Of a DNA stretch of 64,000 bases, positions 1-10,620 are shown piece by piece. Position numbers and translations under genes: made by a program. The first letter of the stretch is position 1. Each line of letters begins with the position of its first letter. This DNA is from Thermothielavioides terrestris NRRL 8126 (lineage: Eukaryota; Ascomycota; Sordariomycetes; Sordariales; Chaetomiaceae). The DNA is taken from contig NC_016458.1 of the NCBI RefSeq assembly GCF_000226115.1, positions 8,971,501 to 9,035,500 of the forward strand. The letters are read 5' to 3'. The notes beneath the pieces were generated by a model. It did not search any database. It saw nothing but the letters and a program-made list of their open reading frames with translations, and was not told the origin of the DNA.

Positions 1-3000
1 TCCCTCGCCGCCCTGCGCCACCACCAACACGGAGATATAGAAGTAGACACACGAGCGTTAGATTTCCGGGAAGGATAGCCGGAGAGCCACATCAGCTCTC
101 TGCCCAAGATTACTTGCTTCGGTGTGCTTCGGGTCTCGCGGAGAACCTAGCTGGACATTCGCTCTCCGCAGACCCATGAGTTTGGCCCAGGGGTCTGGCC
201 CGCAGCGGAAGGATACCCCATACCAACGCTTTGGTGATCGGACCGTCCCGTACTACCTGTGTTAAGCTTCGCAGCAAATACACAGCCAAGGCGTCATGCC
301 CCTGAGATCAGGAATGGCCGTTAGGCCGGTGGATGTCACATACTGGTTTCATCAGTCTACAACTACCTGGCATTGACCTGCGACCCCCGTTCCCCGTCGG
401 ATTGGTGTGCTGGCCACAGCCCGCAATCGATACCTTCTCAATTCCGTTGGTATCAATCTACTTGTGATCAAGACTCTTGTTTCCGCGGTCGGTTCCAGCT
501 GAGAGGCGTGTCCCGCGCCTCCTCATAAGGCGAGTCGAAGGCGGGCTGTGCCGAGGGGCCAAGGGCTGTTCCGCGGGTCGGGTCGCGTTTCGGGGGTTTC
601 GAGACAGCGCTTGCCAGGCGCTCCCAATGGACTGCGCGTTCGGGCGCTGCATCCAGGGGGGTCACAACGCCGAGGCATTTCCTGAAAACGCAGAGCTGGG
701 ACCACACAAATTCGCATTCAAGCGTTATGTACGAGCGCCTCAAGTTTGGAGCCATGGGAAGTGCGCAAAGAGCCCAACAATGCACGCTCGCGAACTCACG
801 CCCACTGCGTAGGCCTTTCCAGCTGGCTGTGGGCTCGTTCGACACCGTCACGTGGCTGCATTGTGATGTGCCGCAGACTTGGCTTGGTTGGTGCCGCTCT
901 GGCCAGAGCCGCCAGGGCATTCAACCTGGACAGCTAACGTTACCTTAGCAAGTAGCAGCTCCCCGTCCAGGAGGATAGAAGACCGGGCCGTCCCAGTTTC
1001 ATTGCCCGGCAACTGGATAGCTGCATAGATAGGGTTAGGGTTATACGTCGATTCTTGCCTACTACCTACTGTGTAGCCAGACAGCTCGAGCGGGGCGGCA
1101 GCAGGCAGAGGGAACCCTCTGCGGAGGACTCGCAGTTAGTGAGCGAGGGGGAGGTCTTCATAGGATTGGCCTACGGAGAGGGACTGCGTGACGGCCTTGG
1201 GGGGAAGTGCGCCACACACATTTTTAGCCTGAGAGCTGAAGGCGGGCGCGGGTGAGATGGGGGCGGAGGCCGGCCAGGACTCTTCGGCTCCCGGCAACAT
1301 GAGACACGCCGAGGGAAAACTTCTTTTGTGCGCCCGGCATCGTAGGGGACAGGATATGGTCCAACTGAGGGAAGTGACTGAAGTACAAAACTGCGGCCGC
1401 CGGTAACTCCACCCGCTCCCGAGAGTGTCGTGTTCCCCTGGGCTGTTTCCTTTGACCCCAACTGCGCCCGCAAATTTGCATCCGAAATTGCGGGTCCCGC
1501 GGCCTGGCGCGTCGTTAACTACCAGAAATTCAACGGAGCAGAGTGAGGCCAAGTGCCTCAAATGGCTAGGCTTCAACCTCCTGCTCGCCGACATCGACGG
1601 GACTGGCGGCGGGACTAACGCCGTATGTTGCGCGCAGTAGACCAAGTGCAGGCTCTGCGGGGGGGAACTGCGTTACGCGCCTGCCGGGGCGACGGATTGC
1701 CCGCCTGGCCGCCGAAGCGTCCGAGATTCGAGGGAGGGAATTGTTGCTTCGGGAACTGTGGAACCTGCGCCCGGAGGCGCAGGAAACCTTGTTGGGCGGC
1801 CACCCCAGAACCACTCACTACCCGGCGTAAGTCACTGATCAGCTCGGCTGCTTTTCAGGCGCGTTCTTGATCGCCTGGTGCGCTCTCGCCAGCGCTCAGG
1901 AAATCCGCTTATGCCTCTCCTCTCTGAGGATAGGAAAGGAGTTTGGAAGAGCGCTGTCCGAGACTTTATCGTTAACGTGGTGGGGGTGCGCAAGCCGGAT
2001 CACGGCCCCACATAGCAGGGTAGGTACCTAGGTACCTGGTACCAGGTAGGTAAGGGCACATTCCTGCGCAGAACGCTCCCATTCTTTTCCAAGGCTGGGA
2101 ACAGGAGGTTGAGCCATGATCATGCAAAGAATGCAAACGAGCTGCATGATCATGTATCAGGCACCTCACTGGCGAAAGGTTCCTTTCCGAGAGGAAGCCG
2201 GGTACATACCGCCGGTGCCAACAAAGCCCAGCGTGTGGGTCGCACGGACCCGCACGCTTTACGGAGGCAGAGAGGAAAGCGCCGTTGTGTTTGAGCGGCG
2301 GCGGGCTGCGGAAGGGCATCATCAGCCCAAGCGGCGCGCCCAAAGCTGTGGTGGGATAGGATATTTCAGCTGCCAACAGTTGCCGTCCAGCCGGAAGCAC
2401 CGTCTTTCTGTCCCCAGCCGTCCTGCATGCAACTGGGATTGAGGGAGCAGGAGACCGAAGATCCGGGCCGGCGTCCTGCGGATGGACGATGCCGACCGGA
2501 AGCCTTCTGCGTCGATTGTGTTGTCGCGCAGCGGCTTGAATCAACAACCGCGCGGTTACTGCATGGCTTGAGGCCTGCTCGCGAGGCAGTACCTACCTGA
2601 GTTACGGAGTAGTGACCTAACGAGGCGGCGCCCTTCCATCCGGGTCCCCGCGGCGGGTCCATCACCGATCAGCGGCAGGGTCAGCGCCGGACCAAGGGCA
2701 TCGACATGTCTCAGGGCCGGAGACGCTTAATAAGGACCCAAAAGGGTAAAATAAACAAAAAAAAATTAAAACAAGGACGGGAGACTTCTTCTGCAGCGCT
2801 GAAATCGCTTTGAGAACGCGGGATTGGGAGCCTGAAATAGGCGGCCGGATTGGGGTAGGCCCCACGGGTGACTGATCGGATCGCTTCGCTGTGTGTCCGG
2901 GCGCCGGGCTGCGAGCGGCGGCGGCGGCACGCTGGGGCATCGCACTGACTGTCGCTGATTGTGCCTTCCTCGCCTGACCCCACTTTATCCCCCGTCTTCT

Positions 3001-3452
3001 CAAAGTCACCCCCGGCACCATCAGCCGATCCGCCCGACTGTGGCCTCTCTTTCTGCGAGCGCTGCCGCCGCCTCCCGCCTCCCATCCCTCGCTTCCCGAG
3101 GTTGCAAGTCCGCCCAAGCCTTTTTTTTTATTTTACCCCAATCGACTCCCCGTCCTTCGTGGCCTTCCCTTTCTTTCTCCCGCTCCTCCCATCCCGACCG
3201 GAGTCGCGCACCGCACCGAGTGGCCCCTTCCCCGGTCTCCCTCGAATTTCTTGGGAGCCCGTTCCCTCGTGCAGCATCGGCCTTCCAAGTTCATCCGTCC
3301 GGCCCTGGTCCGGACCTCCCATTTTGTTCTTCCGGCACCCATCATCGGTCTCAATTCGGCGCGCCTTCTAGTCTCCCATCGCCACCCGCTTCATTTCAAA
3401 CTCGCCACCTGCTCTCAATAGATTCCGCAAGGCACAGGAGACGACATTCGCA
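1..3452. other. Long non-coding stretch and 5' region of the transcription factor gene
   Basis: I find no convincing gene here. The short overlapping ORFs on both strands show no recognisable domain and are typical of GC-rich random sequence. The left edge could hold the last 25 codons of a gene running in from outside (open from base 1 to a TAG at 76-78), but this cannot be judged. Visible structures are a short telomere-like repeat near 1032, nested GGTACC motifs near 2020-2055 and a perfect 11 bp inverted repeat at 2116-2153. The last 400 bases are pyrimidine-rich on the + strand, as expected for the leader of a fungal regulatory gene. Confidence 0.5.
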
Positions 3453-6142
3453 ATGTCGGCGGTCGTGCGATCGACGGCCCTCCGTGCTGGCGGCGCCTGC
3501 GTGCGCTGTCGCAAGGGCAAGACCAAATGCGTCTACGAGAACGGCAGAGCGCCGTGCAAGAACTGCGCAAAGGGCATGCACGAATGCTATTTGCCATCTG
3601 AATCCATGAGCCACGGCGGCCACGGGGTGTCGCCGGCTCGAGTCCAGCAGCGAGCGCGCGAATCTCTGCCTAGCGAGCGGGCTGTCTCAAGCACGTCAGG
3701 CGACCGTCAGGCGCCTCCCGCCACGACGGTGTCGCGTCATGTCTCGACGACAACTGAAAAGTACGTTCTGTTTCCCCGAGTTTTTCAATTTCTCACCGAT
3801 CTCTACTTTGGTTTTCCATTCGCGAATTTCGCGTTGCGCCTGATTTTTTCCTCGGTCTGCGAGTGCTTCCTTTTTTTTTCTTTTTTTTTTGCCTGCCTCC
3901 TCGGCTTCCGGGCGCTCCGTTTGCGCAAGCGCCTTTTTTCGCCCGTCCCGGGCTGCCTCCACCGCCGAGCCTTAGCTTGCTAGCGCTCGCACTCGGAGGG
4001 CCTAGACCAGGCCCCAATTTTCTCCGCCCGGCCCTCATTTCCCAAACCGGCCCACGCAATTTTCCCTTTGCTCCGTCTCGACTCCGATGGTCTTGGCCTT
4101 GGCGGCAGCGGCCCGTGTGGCGAACCTGTCACAACGCTCCCTCTCCACGGATGCCCACCCTCCGTCGGCGCCAGCCGTTGATACGTGCAGCCGCAGTCCC
4201 TTCTGCCTTCACCCTCCCCCCGGCTTTGACAGCCTGAACAAGGAGACGCCGCGACTCTTTTTGTTTGCTGCTACCAAAATGACGAACTCATCATCAGTGC
4301 CCCGGTATCCGAGCCAGGCTAACGGCACTGCCCTCACAGACTCACTCCCGAGTTGATGCAAGAATGCGAACGTGTCATCACGAAGACGCTCCCAGCATGT
4401 GTGGCCTTCCATAAGCCCTCTTTTCTTCAGCAGCTGAAGAATGCGACAATGGACCCCACGATGGTCAATGCACTCCTTGCTACCGCAGCCCGGTAAGCGG
4501 CAACCCCTGTTTCCAAAACTCCCGGCCAGCTCTAACCTCCAATGACAGGCACTCGCCGGCCATGATTCGCCGGTACGGTGGCCATGGGGGCGGCTCGGCC
4601 GCTGCCGAGCATTTTGCCAGTAAGACCATCGGGCTCATCATGCAGGCACTGGATCAACCCAGCCTCGCGGATATCCAAGCCCTGTGCCTGCTCGTGATCC
4701 ATGAATGGGGCTGCCGCAACGCCGTGCGCGCCTACATTTACCTCGGCCAGGCTGCGCGCATGGCCCAGATGTACCGTGTGGTGCATACACATCACCACCA
4801 GCCCGATCCGGACCAGTTTCTCCAGGATGAGTCGTTCCGGCGCACACTTTGGCTCATCTATGTTCTCGACTGCTTCCTCACCAGCAGCCCTGGCCGCCAC
4901 CCGGCTCTCTCGTCGCTTGACGTGAAGGATGTATCCCTGCCGTGCCCCGACATGAACTATCACTTCGGCAGCCCCGTCTATGTCCGCACCTTGAGCGGTG
5001 CTTCGCCCTCAACCATGGCCGACCCAGCTGGCCCTCTGGGCGAGGTGGGCGAATTCGGTCACATCGTCTTAGCGACCAAGGCTTGGCGCAACGTTGTTGA
5101 GATGATGACGACGACCACCCTTGAGACCTTTTCGGAGGAACAATGCATGGCGCTCGAGCAGGACATCGAGGTCATTCGACAGTCGCTGCCGCATCATTTT
5201 GCGGACAAGCCTGGCCAGATCACTCTGCACATCACGATGGGTAGCGGCTACACATATGCGATGATCCACTCGCTCCTCAACTGCGGCACCATCTTCGTGA
5301 ACCGGCGCCGCATTCTCCAAGTCGTCACGGATGAGAACTTTTCGCTCGAGGCCTGGCGCAGCGCCTCATATCCGCACGTTCAGGCTGTGGACCGCATCTT
5401 TGCCGCGTCGCACAGCATCATCCATTCTCTGCTGTCCCTCGAGAATGGTGCGGATAAGGATAGCATCCTCTGCTTCCCGATCTTCATGCTATTCTCAGCC
5501 TTCACGGCGGGCTCGACCGTCGCGTATCTGACACTCAAGGGGCTAGCGCCGCCCGACGTTACCGAATCCGCTTCGAGCATTGTTCGCGACAGTTTGAGGC
5601 TCTGCCACGAAGGGTCCCAATCTTGGCCGCTGGTGCTCCCCTGGCAGCGCCACCTCTCTGTCATGTCCAAGGTCCTGCGCGAGGTGAACAGCACTCCGCG
5701 CGACGCTCGCGAGTCCCGCGAAGACAGCAGACATGCTCAACGTGTGTCGCCCTCGGTCCGGGACGACATTGCCAGCCAAGCCGATACAAATCCGGACGCA
5801 ATGGACTACGACCAGGTGGCAGCCCCCAGAGCCCATGGTGCTCTTTCTTCTGCCGCGGAGGGCCGTGACAGCGAGCCTCCTGTCCCGAGACGGCCCGGGA
5901 TCACGACGATCAATGGTGGATCTGCCGGTGCGTCCACCCCGGCCACGGCTAGCCCCCCTCCGGGCCCCATGCCGAAGGCCGATTCCCCCGGTGCGACGTC
6001 GTCTGCGTCCATCAGCGGCATTCCCCAGGCGCCGCAGCCGGGGCCGGATGTTGACATGACGGCGATGGAGCTCTGCGCGGCTTTTGAACGGCAGCTCTTA
6101 GAGCTCGATGACCTGGCCGCTTTCATGGGAGGTGGAGTGTGA
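3453..6142 (+). CDS. acr-2: Zn(II)2Cys6 transcription factor, acr-2-like
   Basis: Three exons: 3453-3760, 4340-4492 and 4549-6142, giving 684 residues. Intron 1 is unusually long (579 bp, donor GTACGT, acceptor CTCACAG); intron 2 is 56 bp with a CTAAC branch point. Residues 17-46 form a fungal binuclear zinc cluster with spacing C-x2-C-x6-C-x8-C-x2-C-x6-C, which binds DNA in the nucleus. The helix-rich middle region contains the stretch YIYLGQAARMAQMYRV, typical of the fungal-specific transcription factor domain. The C-terminus is Pro/Ser/Ala-rich and probably disordered or activating. The cluster sequence, including CVYENGRAPC, resembles the acriflavine-sensitivity regulator acr-2 of Neurospora; that identification is from memory of the family and untested. 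Target genes cannot be read from the sequence. The DNA-binding exon is joined to the rest only by splicing, so the gene is easily mis-annotated as two. Confidence 0.88.
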
Positions 6143-7557
6143 GTCTCCCCTGGTGTTCTCTCACCGGCCGGTCTCCCTTGGATTGAGCGGCTAACAGTGC
6201 TTCAGGGCTCCCAGCTAAATCACTGCTAAATCGGTGTCCACGCTGGCAGTTTGCTTGATATGTCACTCTTGTGTCCCTCATCCGATTCGGAACCTCGGGT
6301 GTCATCGGGATGGTGACATTGTACATTAAAATTGCACGGATGGAAGCAGACAGTCGGAGCTGAAGGTGTCTGGTCTGTTCGAGGGCTGCGATACGGTTCA
6401 TGTATGACTACCCCCCGTCTTTGCTCTGTCTGTTGTTCTCCCCTTTTTCTTGCCCCCTTTGCTTTTTTACCCACTTTCCAAACGGAATTGGAGGTGGTAT
6501 GGTTGGTGGAGTGCCAGGATGGACGTAAGGGCGGCTTGAGGTCTTTCGTTTCGCATGGGGTTAATCGGCGGTGTCCTTGGCGTTGGTCACTCTGGCGCTC
6601 AACAAGGATGGGAACGGGTGTGGTGTGGACACACCAAGGATGTACCGGACTTGGCGTCACATGTACGAGATTAAACACGGGGGAATATTGTTGCGCTTTG
6701 CTTGGGAGCACAGACGTTGTAAGCTCCTATTGCTTTGCATTGGGCAGTAGAGAATGTCAGGATCTCAAGGACATTCGACCTAACACATAGCAACCCAAGT
6801 TCCAGGGCAGTGTGTCTTGGCGCTATATCTTCCTGCGCAGTGATACCCCTCCCTCTCATGAGTGGCATTCAACCCCCAATGACAACACTTTCATTTCGCG
6901 CCAACCCGCCGGCCAACAATCCCTTTCCCCTCGTTGCAACCCGAGAGCAGGAACGTCAAGGTCCCATTTGCTGATCGTCAGCCAGAGCGGCTCGGCCCGT
7001 GGGCCCGCCTGCAAGGCTCCCCTGCCCCATGTTCCTGATACATCCCTGGCTGCCTACCAGTAGCGTACTGTACTGTACATACCTCCACTACCGAGCTTTG
7101 CTCACCCGCAGTTGATCCTGTTCCCAGGTTTTGCGCACAAGCACGTAACAGAACAAAGGGGCAAGTGTCAGCTGTTCTATGGGCCGTCGTCTGTCGGTAC
7201 TGCCATGAGGTTGGAAATAGGGCTCGCTGGCTCTTCTTCGGGAACGACATTTTCGTTTTATCTTGCAATATCAACATTGCTCGTCTGTCCAGTCCTGGCC
7301 AAAGAACGTGCACAAGTAGTCTCGGGGAGGGGCTGGTGTATATACATACCCCCTCCAATGCGCAAGCCTAGATACATAGCTATGGTATAGGACAAATCGT
7401 CACAAAGTGCGTGCCACGTCCATTACGGCAGTGTCTTGAAAACGACAAGAGATACGCGATTAGTCAAAAGCGCAGTGTGTCACGGTGTAAACAGATTCCA
7501 ACCGAAGAGAAGGCCTGTTGGGCAATGTGCTAGCGACGGAGAGGGCCGAGGCCGAGT
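6143..7557. other. Intergenic region between convergent genes
   Basis: This is the shared 3' flank of the transcription factor and the channel gene. ORFs on both strands show no domain. A T/C-rich stretch lies near 6425-6475 and a TATATACATACC motif near 7338. I see no RNA gene or repeat. Confidence 0.5.
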
Positions 7558-9660
7558 CTAGCTCCCATCGCCCTCGCCTTTGACCTCGCCCAGCGCCTTG
7601 TGCAAAGACAGGACGACGTCCTTCAGCTGCTTGACCTCTTCCCTCAACCTCCTGACCTCGACTACGGCGGGATCTTCGTCCAGGTTGCTCTTGGCCGCGT
7701 CGACCTTCATCTTCCAACCGTCGGCCTCGAAGTCCAGCTGTCCCAGCATTTGCTCCCACTCCTCCACCGTGTCGTCGTCGGCTTCGCCGCGGGCGCGGTT
7801 GCGGCGGATCTCGCGGGCCCAGCTCGTCTCGAAGTAGGCCGAGATCAGCAGCAGCGGGGAGTAGATGACGCCCATGACGACGTCGTTGATGCGCTCGTAC
7901 GTCTTCTTGTCCATCCACCACTCGAGCGGCAGGGCGAGGAGGAAGATCTCGATGAGGTTGAAGGGAGGGATGAAGACGTTCTCGTCGGGCGCGCGCACAA
8001 AGGTCAAGGTCTTTTGGGCAAACATGGCGAGGTACTCGTCGTTCGCGTTGTCGTAGATGTCCTGGTAGGCGGAGTTGTACAGGGCAATCAGGATGTTGAG
8101 GAGTACAACCTGGGATTACGCATCAGTCAAACGTTAGGAGTGAGGGGTGGGGGCAACGAAGGTGGCGGGTTGGAGAGAACAGACCATGACAACGAAGGTG
8201 AAGCAGTAGTAGAGGATCAGGCCAAAGGGCGGCCGGAATCTTTCGAACCCGCTGAAGTCCGGAGACTGCATCACGGCGTTGGCCATGGACTGGATGATGT
8301 AGAGCATGTCTTCGGCAGCCCTGTCATCGGCGTAGTCGAGACCGACGAACGCCTGCAGGAAGCCGAGGATGATGACGACCAGAAGGGCGAAGAAGATGAT
8401 GGACTCCTTCATCATGACCTTGAGCACGACCAGCATGGCGCCGAAGAAGCGGAAACTGTCGAGGTACAGCAGCAGGCGGGCCCAGAACATGGGGGCGCTC
8501 ACGGCCAGGAAGCCGTAGCTGAGGGCGCTGTAGTGATGGCGAAGCCCGCCAGGATCGTCCGGGCCGTGGCTCAGGGCGACGCAACGGAGCACGAAGCTGG
8601 TGGCCAGCAGGGTGTACAGGATGGAATTGAAAGCATTCCAAAAGTTCAGAATGTGGTAGCCGACCTTCCAGAGCTTGGCGATCTCGTCGCAGATGAAGCC
8701 CAGGGTGAAGGTGTAGAGCAAGCCCTCGACAAAGTCGATGCCGGCGTCTTGATTGACCGTGTTCATGGCGACGGTGTACAGGCCCAGGTAAGCAAAGGAT
8801 ATGAGCATCTGCGTGGCGTTCTGGTACATGGGCGAACGCATGCGGTCCGGGTCGAGGTGGGCAGCGTAGGACGTGTTGTCCTTGTCCCTGTAGTCGATGA
8901 AGGTGGCCGGGTCATCCTCGTCCTGGACCAGCCAGCCGCGCCAGAGAAAGTTGATGCACTTCTGGTAGCCCGAAGAGCCGATGACGCGCAGGGCGTGCAA
9001 GTCGACGGCCTTCTCGACGACGTTTACAGGGTGCGTGGGGTGGCCGTTGACCAGGATGGAGTAGCGCTTGAGCAGGACCGAGTGCAGGAGGTACTCGGCG
9101 TCCTCCTCGGACTCGATGATCTTCTTGGCGATGACCTCGCAGGCGATGGCGCGCAGATGGTGAAGGTCGGCATCCCACAGCTCCAGCAGGGCCTGGTGGC
9201 GCCACCAGCGCTTGTTGACCAGGAGACAGAACACCACGCAGGCGCCGTGCTCGCGGCCGCCGGCTTCCTTGGCAGCCCGGACGACCTTGGGGGTGATGAC
9301 CTTGCTGTGCGGGCTCGTCACCAGCTCCGGCTTGAGCTCGCAGGGGACGCATTCCTCGATCAGGTGGCGGATGCGGAGCGCGACCTCGGTGACGGCCTGC
9401 GCGGGGATGGCCGACTGGATCGATTCATCGCGGTAGCGCGGCAGCACTGGGGGCACGCAGGGGGTAGGGGGTCAGTGTCTGTCTGCCGTGTCTGCCAGTG
9501 GGGGGGAAATGGGGAATAAAGTAACGACACACGACATGGCGACAGGGCGCGCGCACTCACGCCGTTGCCTCGACTCCTCCCACCAATTGCTGTGGTCGCG
9601 ATGGCCTCGCCTGGGGTCCCAATCCCAGCCCAAAAGGCGACTCCATGTCTGTCGCGGCAT
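7558..9660 (-). CDS. yvc1: Vacuolar TRP-type calcium channel (Yvc1 family)
   Basis: Three exons on the minus strand: 9660-9561, 9446-8185 and 8109-7558, giving 637 residues. Introns are 114 and 75 bp; the second has donor GTCTGT and a CTAAC branch point. The N-terminal cytosolic part contains LPRYRDESIQSAIPAQAVTE, a stretch typical of fungal TRPY/Yvc1 channels. Several hydrophobic helices follow, ending with a pore-region candidate (DMLYIIQSMANAVMQSPDF) and a last helix running into NILIALYNSAYQ across intron 2. The C-terminus is acidic and coiled-coil-like. In yeast, Yvc1 releases Ca2+ from the vacuole on osmotic and mechanical stress; the same role is inferred here. The start is chosen because exon 1 joins exon 2 in frame and has no upstream in-frame alternative with better support. 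The GTG-initiated frame at 9456 lacks this exon and would be too short. Confidence 0.9.
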
Positions 9661-10620
9661 CCTGGTTGGCGCTCGACCTCGTTCTGAGCTCCGAATCGCA
9701 CCGCGACGCAACGAGATGTGGACACTTCCGTGGGCCTTTCTGTTTTGGTGGGGGCGGAGCCAAGCCGGAGCTGGTGCGCCAATCCGCGCTTGGAAGGCCA
9801 GGAGCCGGGCACCCTTTAACAGCACACAGCTAAGGACTCGACGGACTGACGGGTGAGGGGGGAAGGGGTAGAAGCTATGGAAACTAAGACGACGAGGAAG
9901 CAGGCAGTCCTGCTATGCGCCGTCTAATTTAGTGCTGGTTTTTGAGAACCCGAGATCGGCTTCAGCTCGGTGTAACAAAAGGGCTACCTGGATGACGTAG
10001 GTTTCAGACAAGGGAGCGAGTTAGTGGGGCCTGCTTTTGATGTTTTCTGAAATAACAATGGACTAACTAACTCAGACAAGAGGTTGATCCAGAACCCCGT
10101 GCCAACAAACAAAACCCCCAGAGATATTTGGACATTAAGTACCCTTGACGATTGGGCGGGCGGCGGAGGACACTGTTACCGTGGGTTGGGTAGCAGCACA
10201 TCACGTTATGCACCGAAAGAGACTGTGCTGAGATAGTGCGATTCGCCAGTCCATCCCGCTCAGGGTTGGAAACACCAAAGAGCGCCGTCTATCTCCGTTC
10301 CGAGGTAGTCCGTGGCATGCAAAAGAGACATACATGATCAGTGATGTGCAAATGAACGCCACATTTAAGAAACGCGGGTATCGGGCCGAGGCAGAGACGG
10401 GACTGGAGACCGAGACTGATAAAACGGGAGAATGCTCATCATGCAAGGAAGGAGAGTAGGTAGTCCTGCACCGAGTCGGATGCAGGGGGATGCAAATCGA
10501 CCGCAGGAAGGGGTATCCGTTATCCACCACCAGTTGACCGAAAAGAGCACGGAACGCCAGGGGCGGGAAGGACGAGGAAATACAAAAGAAAAAGGGAGGA
10601 AATGAAGAAGCAGGCCCCAA
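9661..10620. other. Intergenic: promoter side of yvc1 and 3' side of the AAA ATPase gene
   Basis: No gene is supported. The sequence before 9660 is the likely promoter and leader of the channel gene on the minus strand. The bases just below 10621 would be the 3' UTR of the ATPase gene. A 140-codon minus-strand frame at 10201-10620 is hydrophobic but has no homologous motif and sits in that UTR. Confidence 0.45.

Noticed and set aside
2959..3609. 216-codon plus-strand frame before the transcription factor
   Set aside because: Pro/Ser-rich reading of a pyrimidine-rich leader, overlapping the zinc-cluster exon in another frame.
7600..9519. 639-codon plus-strand frame
   Set aside because: It is the antisense shadow of the yvc1 exons; the minus strand carries the recognisable channel sequence and splice sites, and this frame is low-complexity Asp/Val-rich without a domain.
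10201..10620. 140-codon minus-strand hydrophobic frame after the ATPase gene
   Set aside because: Lies in the presumed 3' UTR, starts without support and matches no family.
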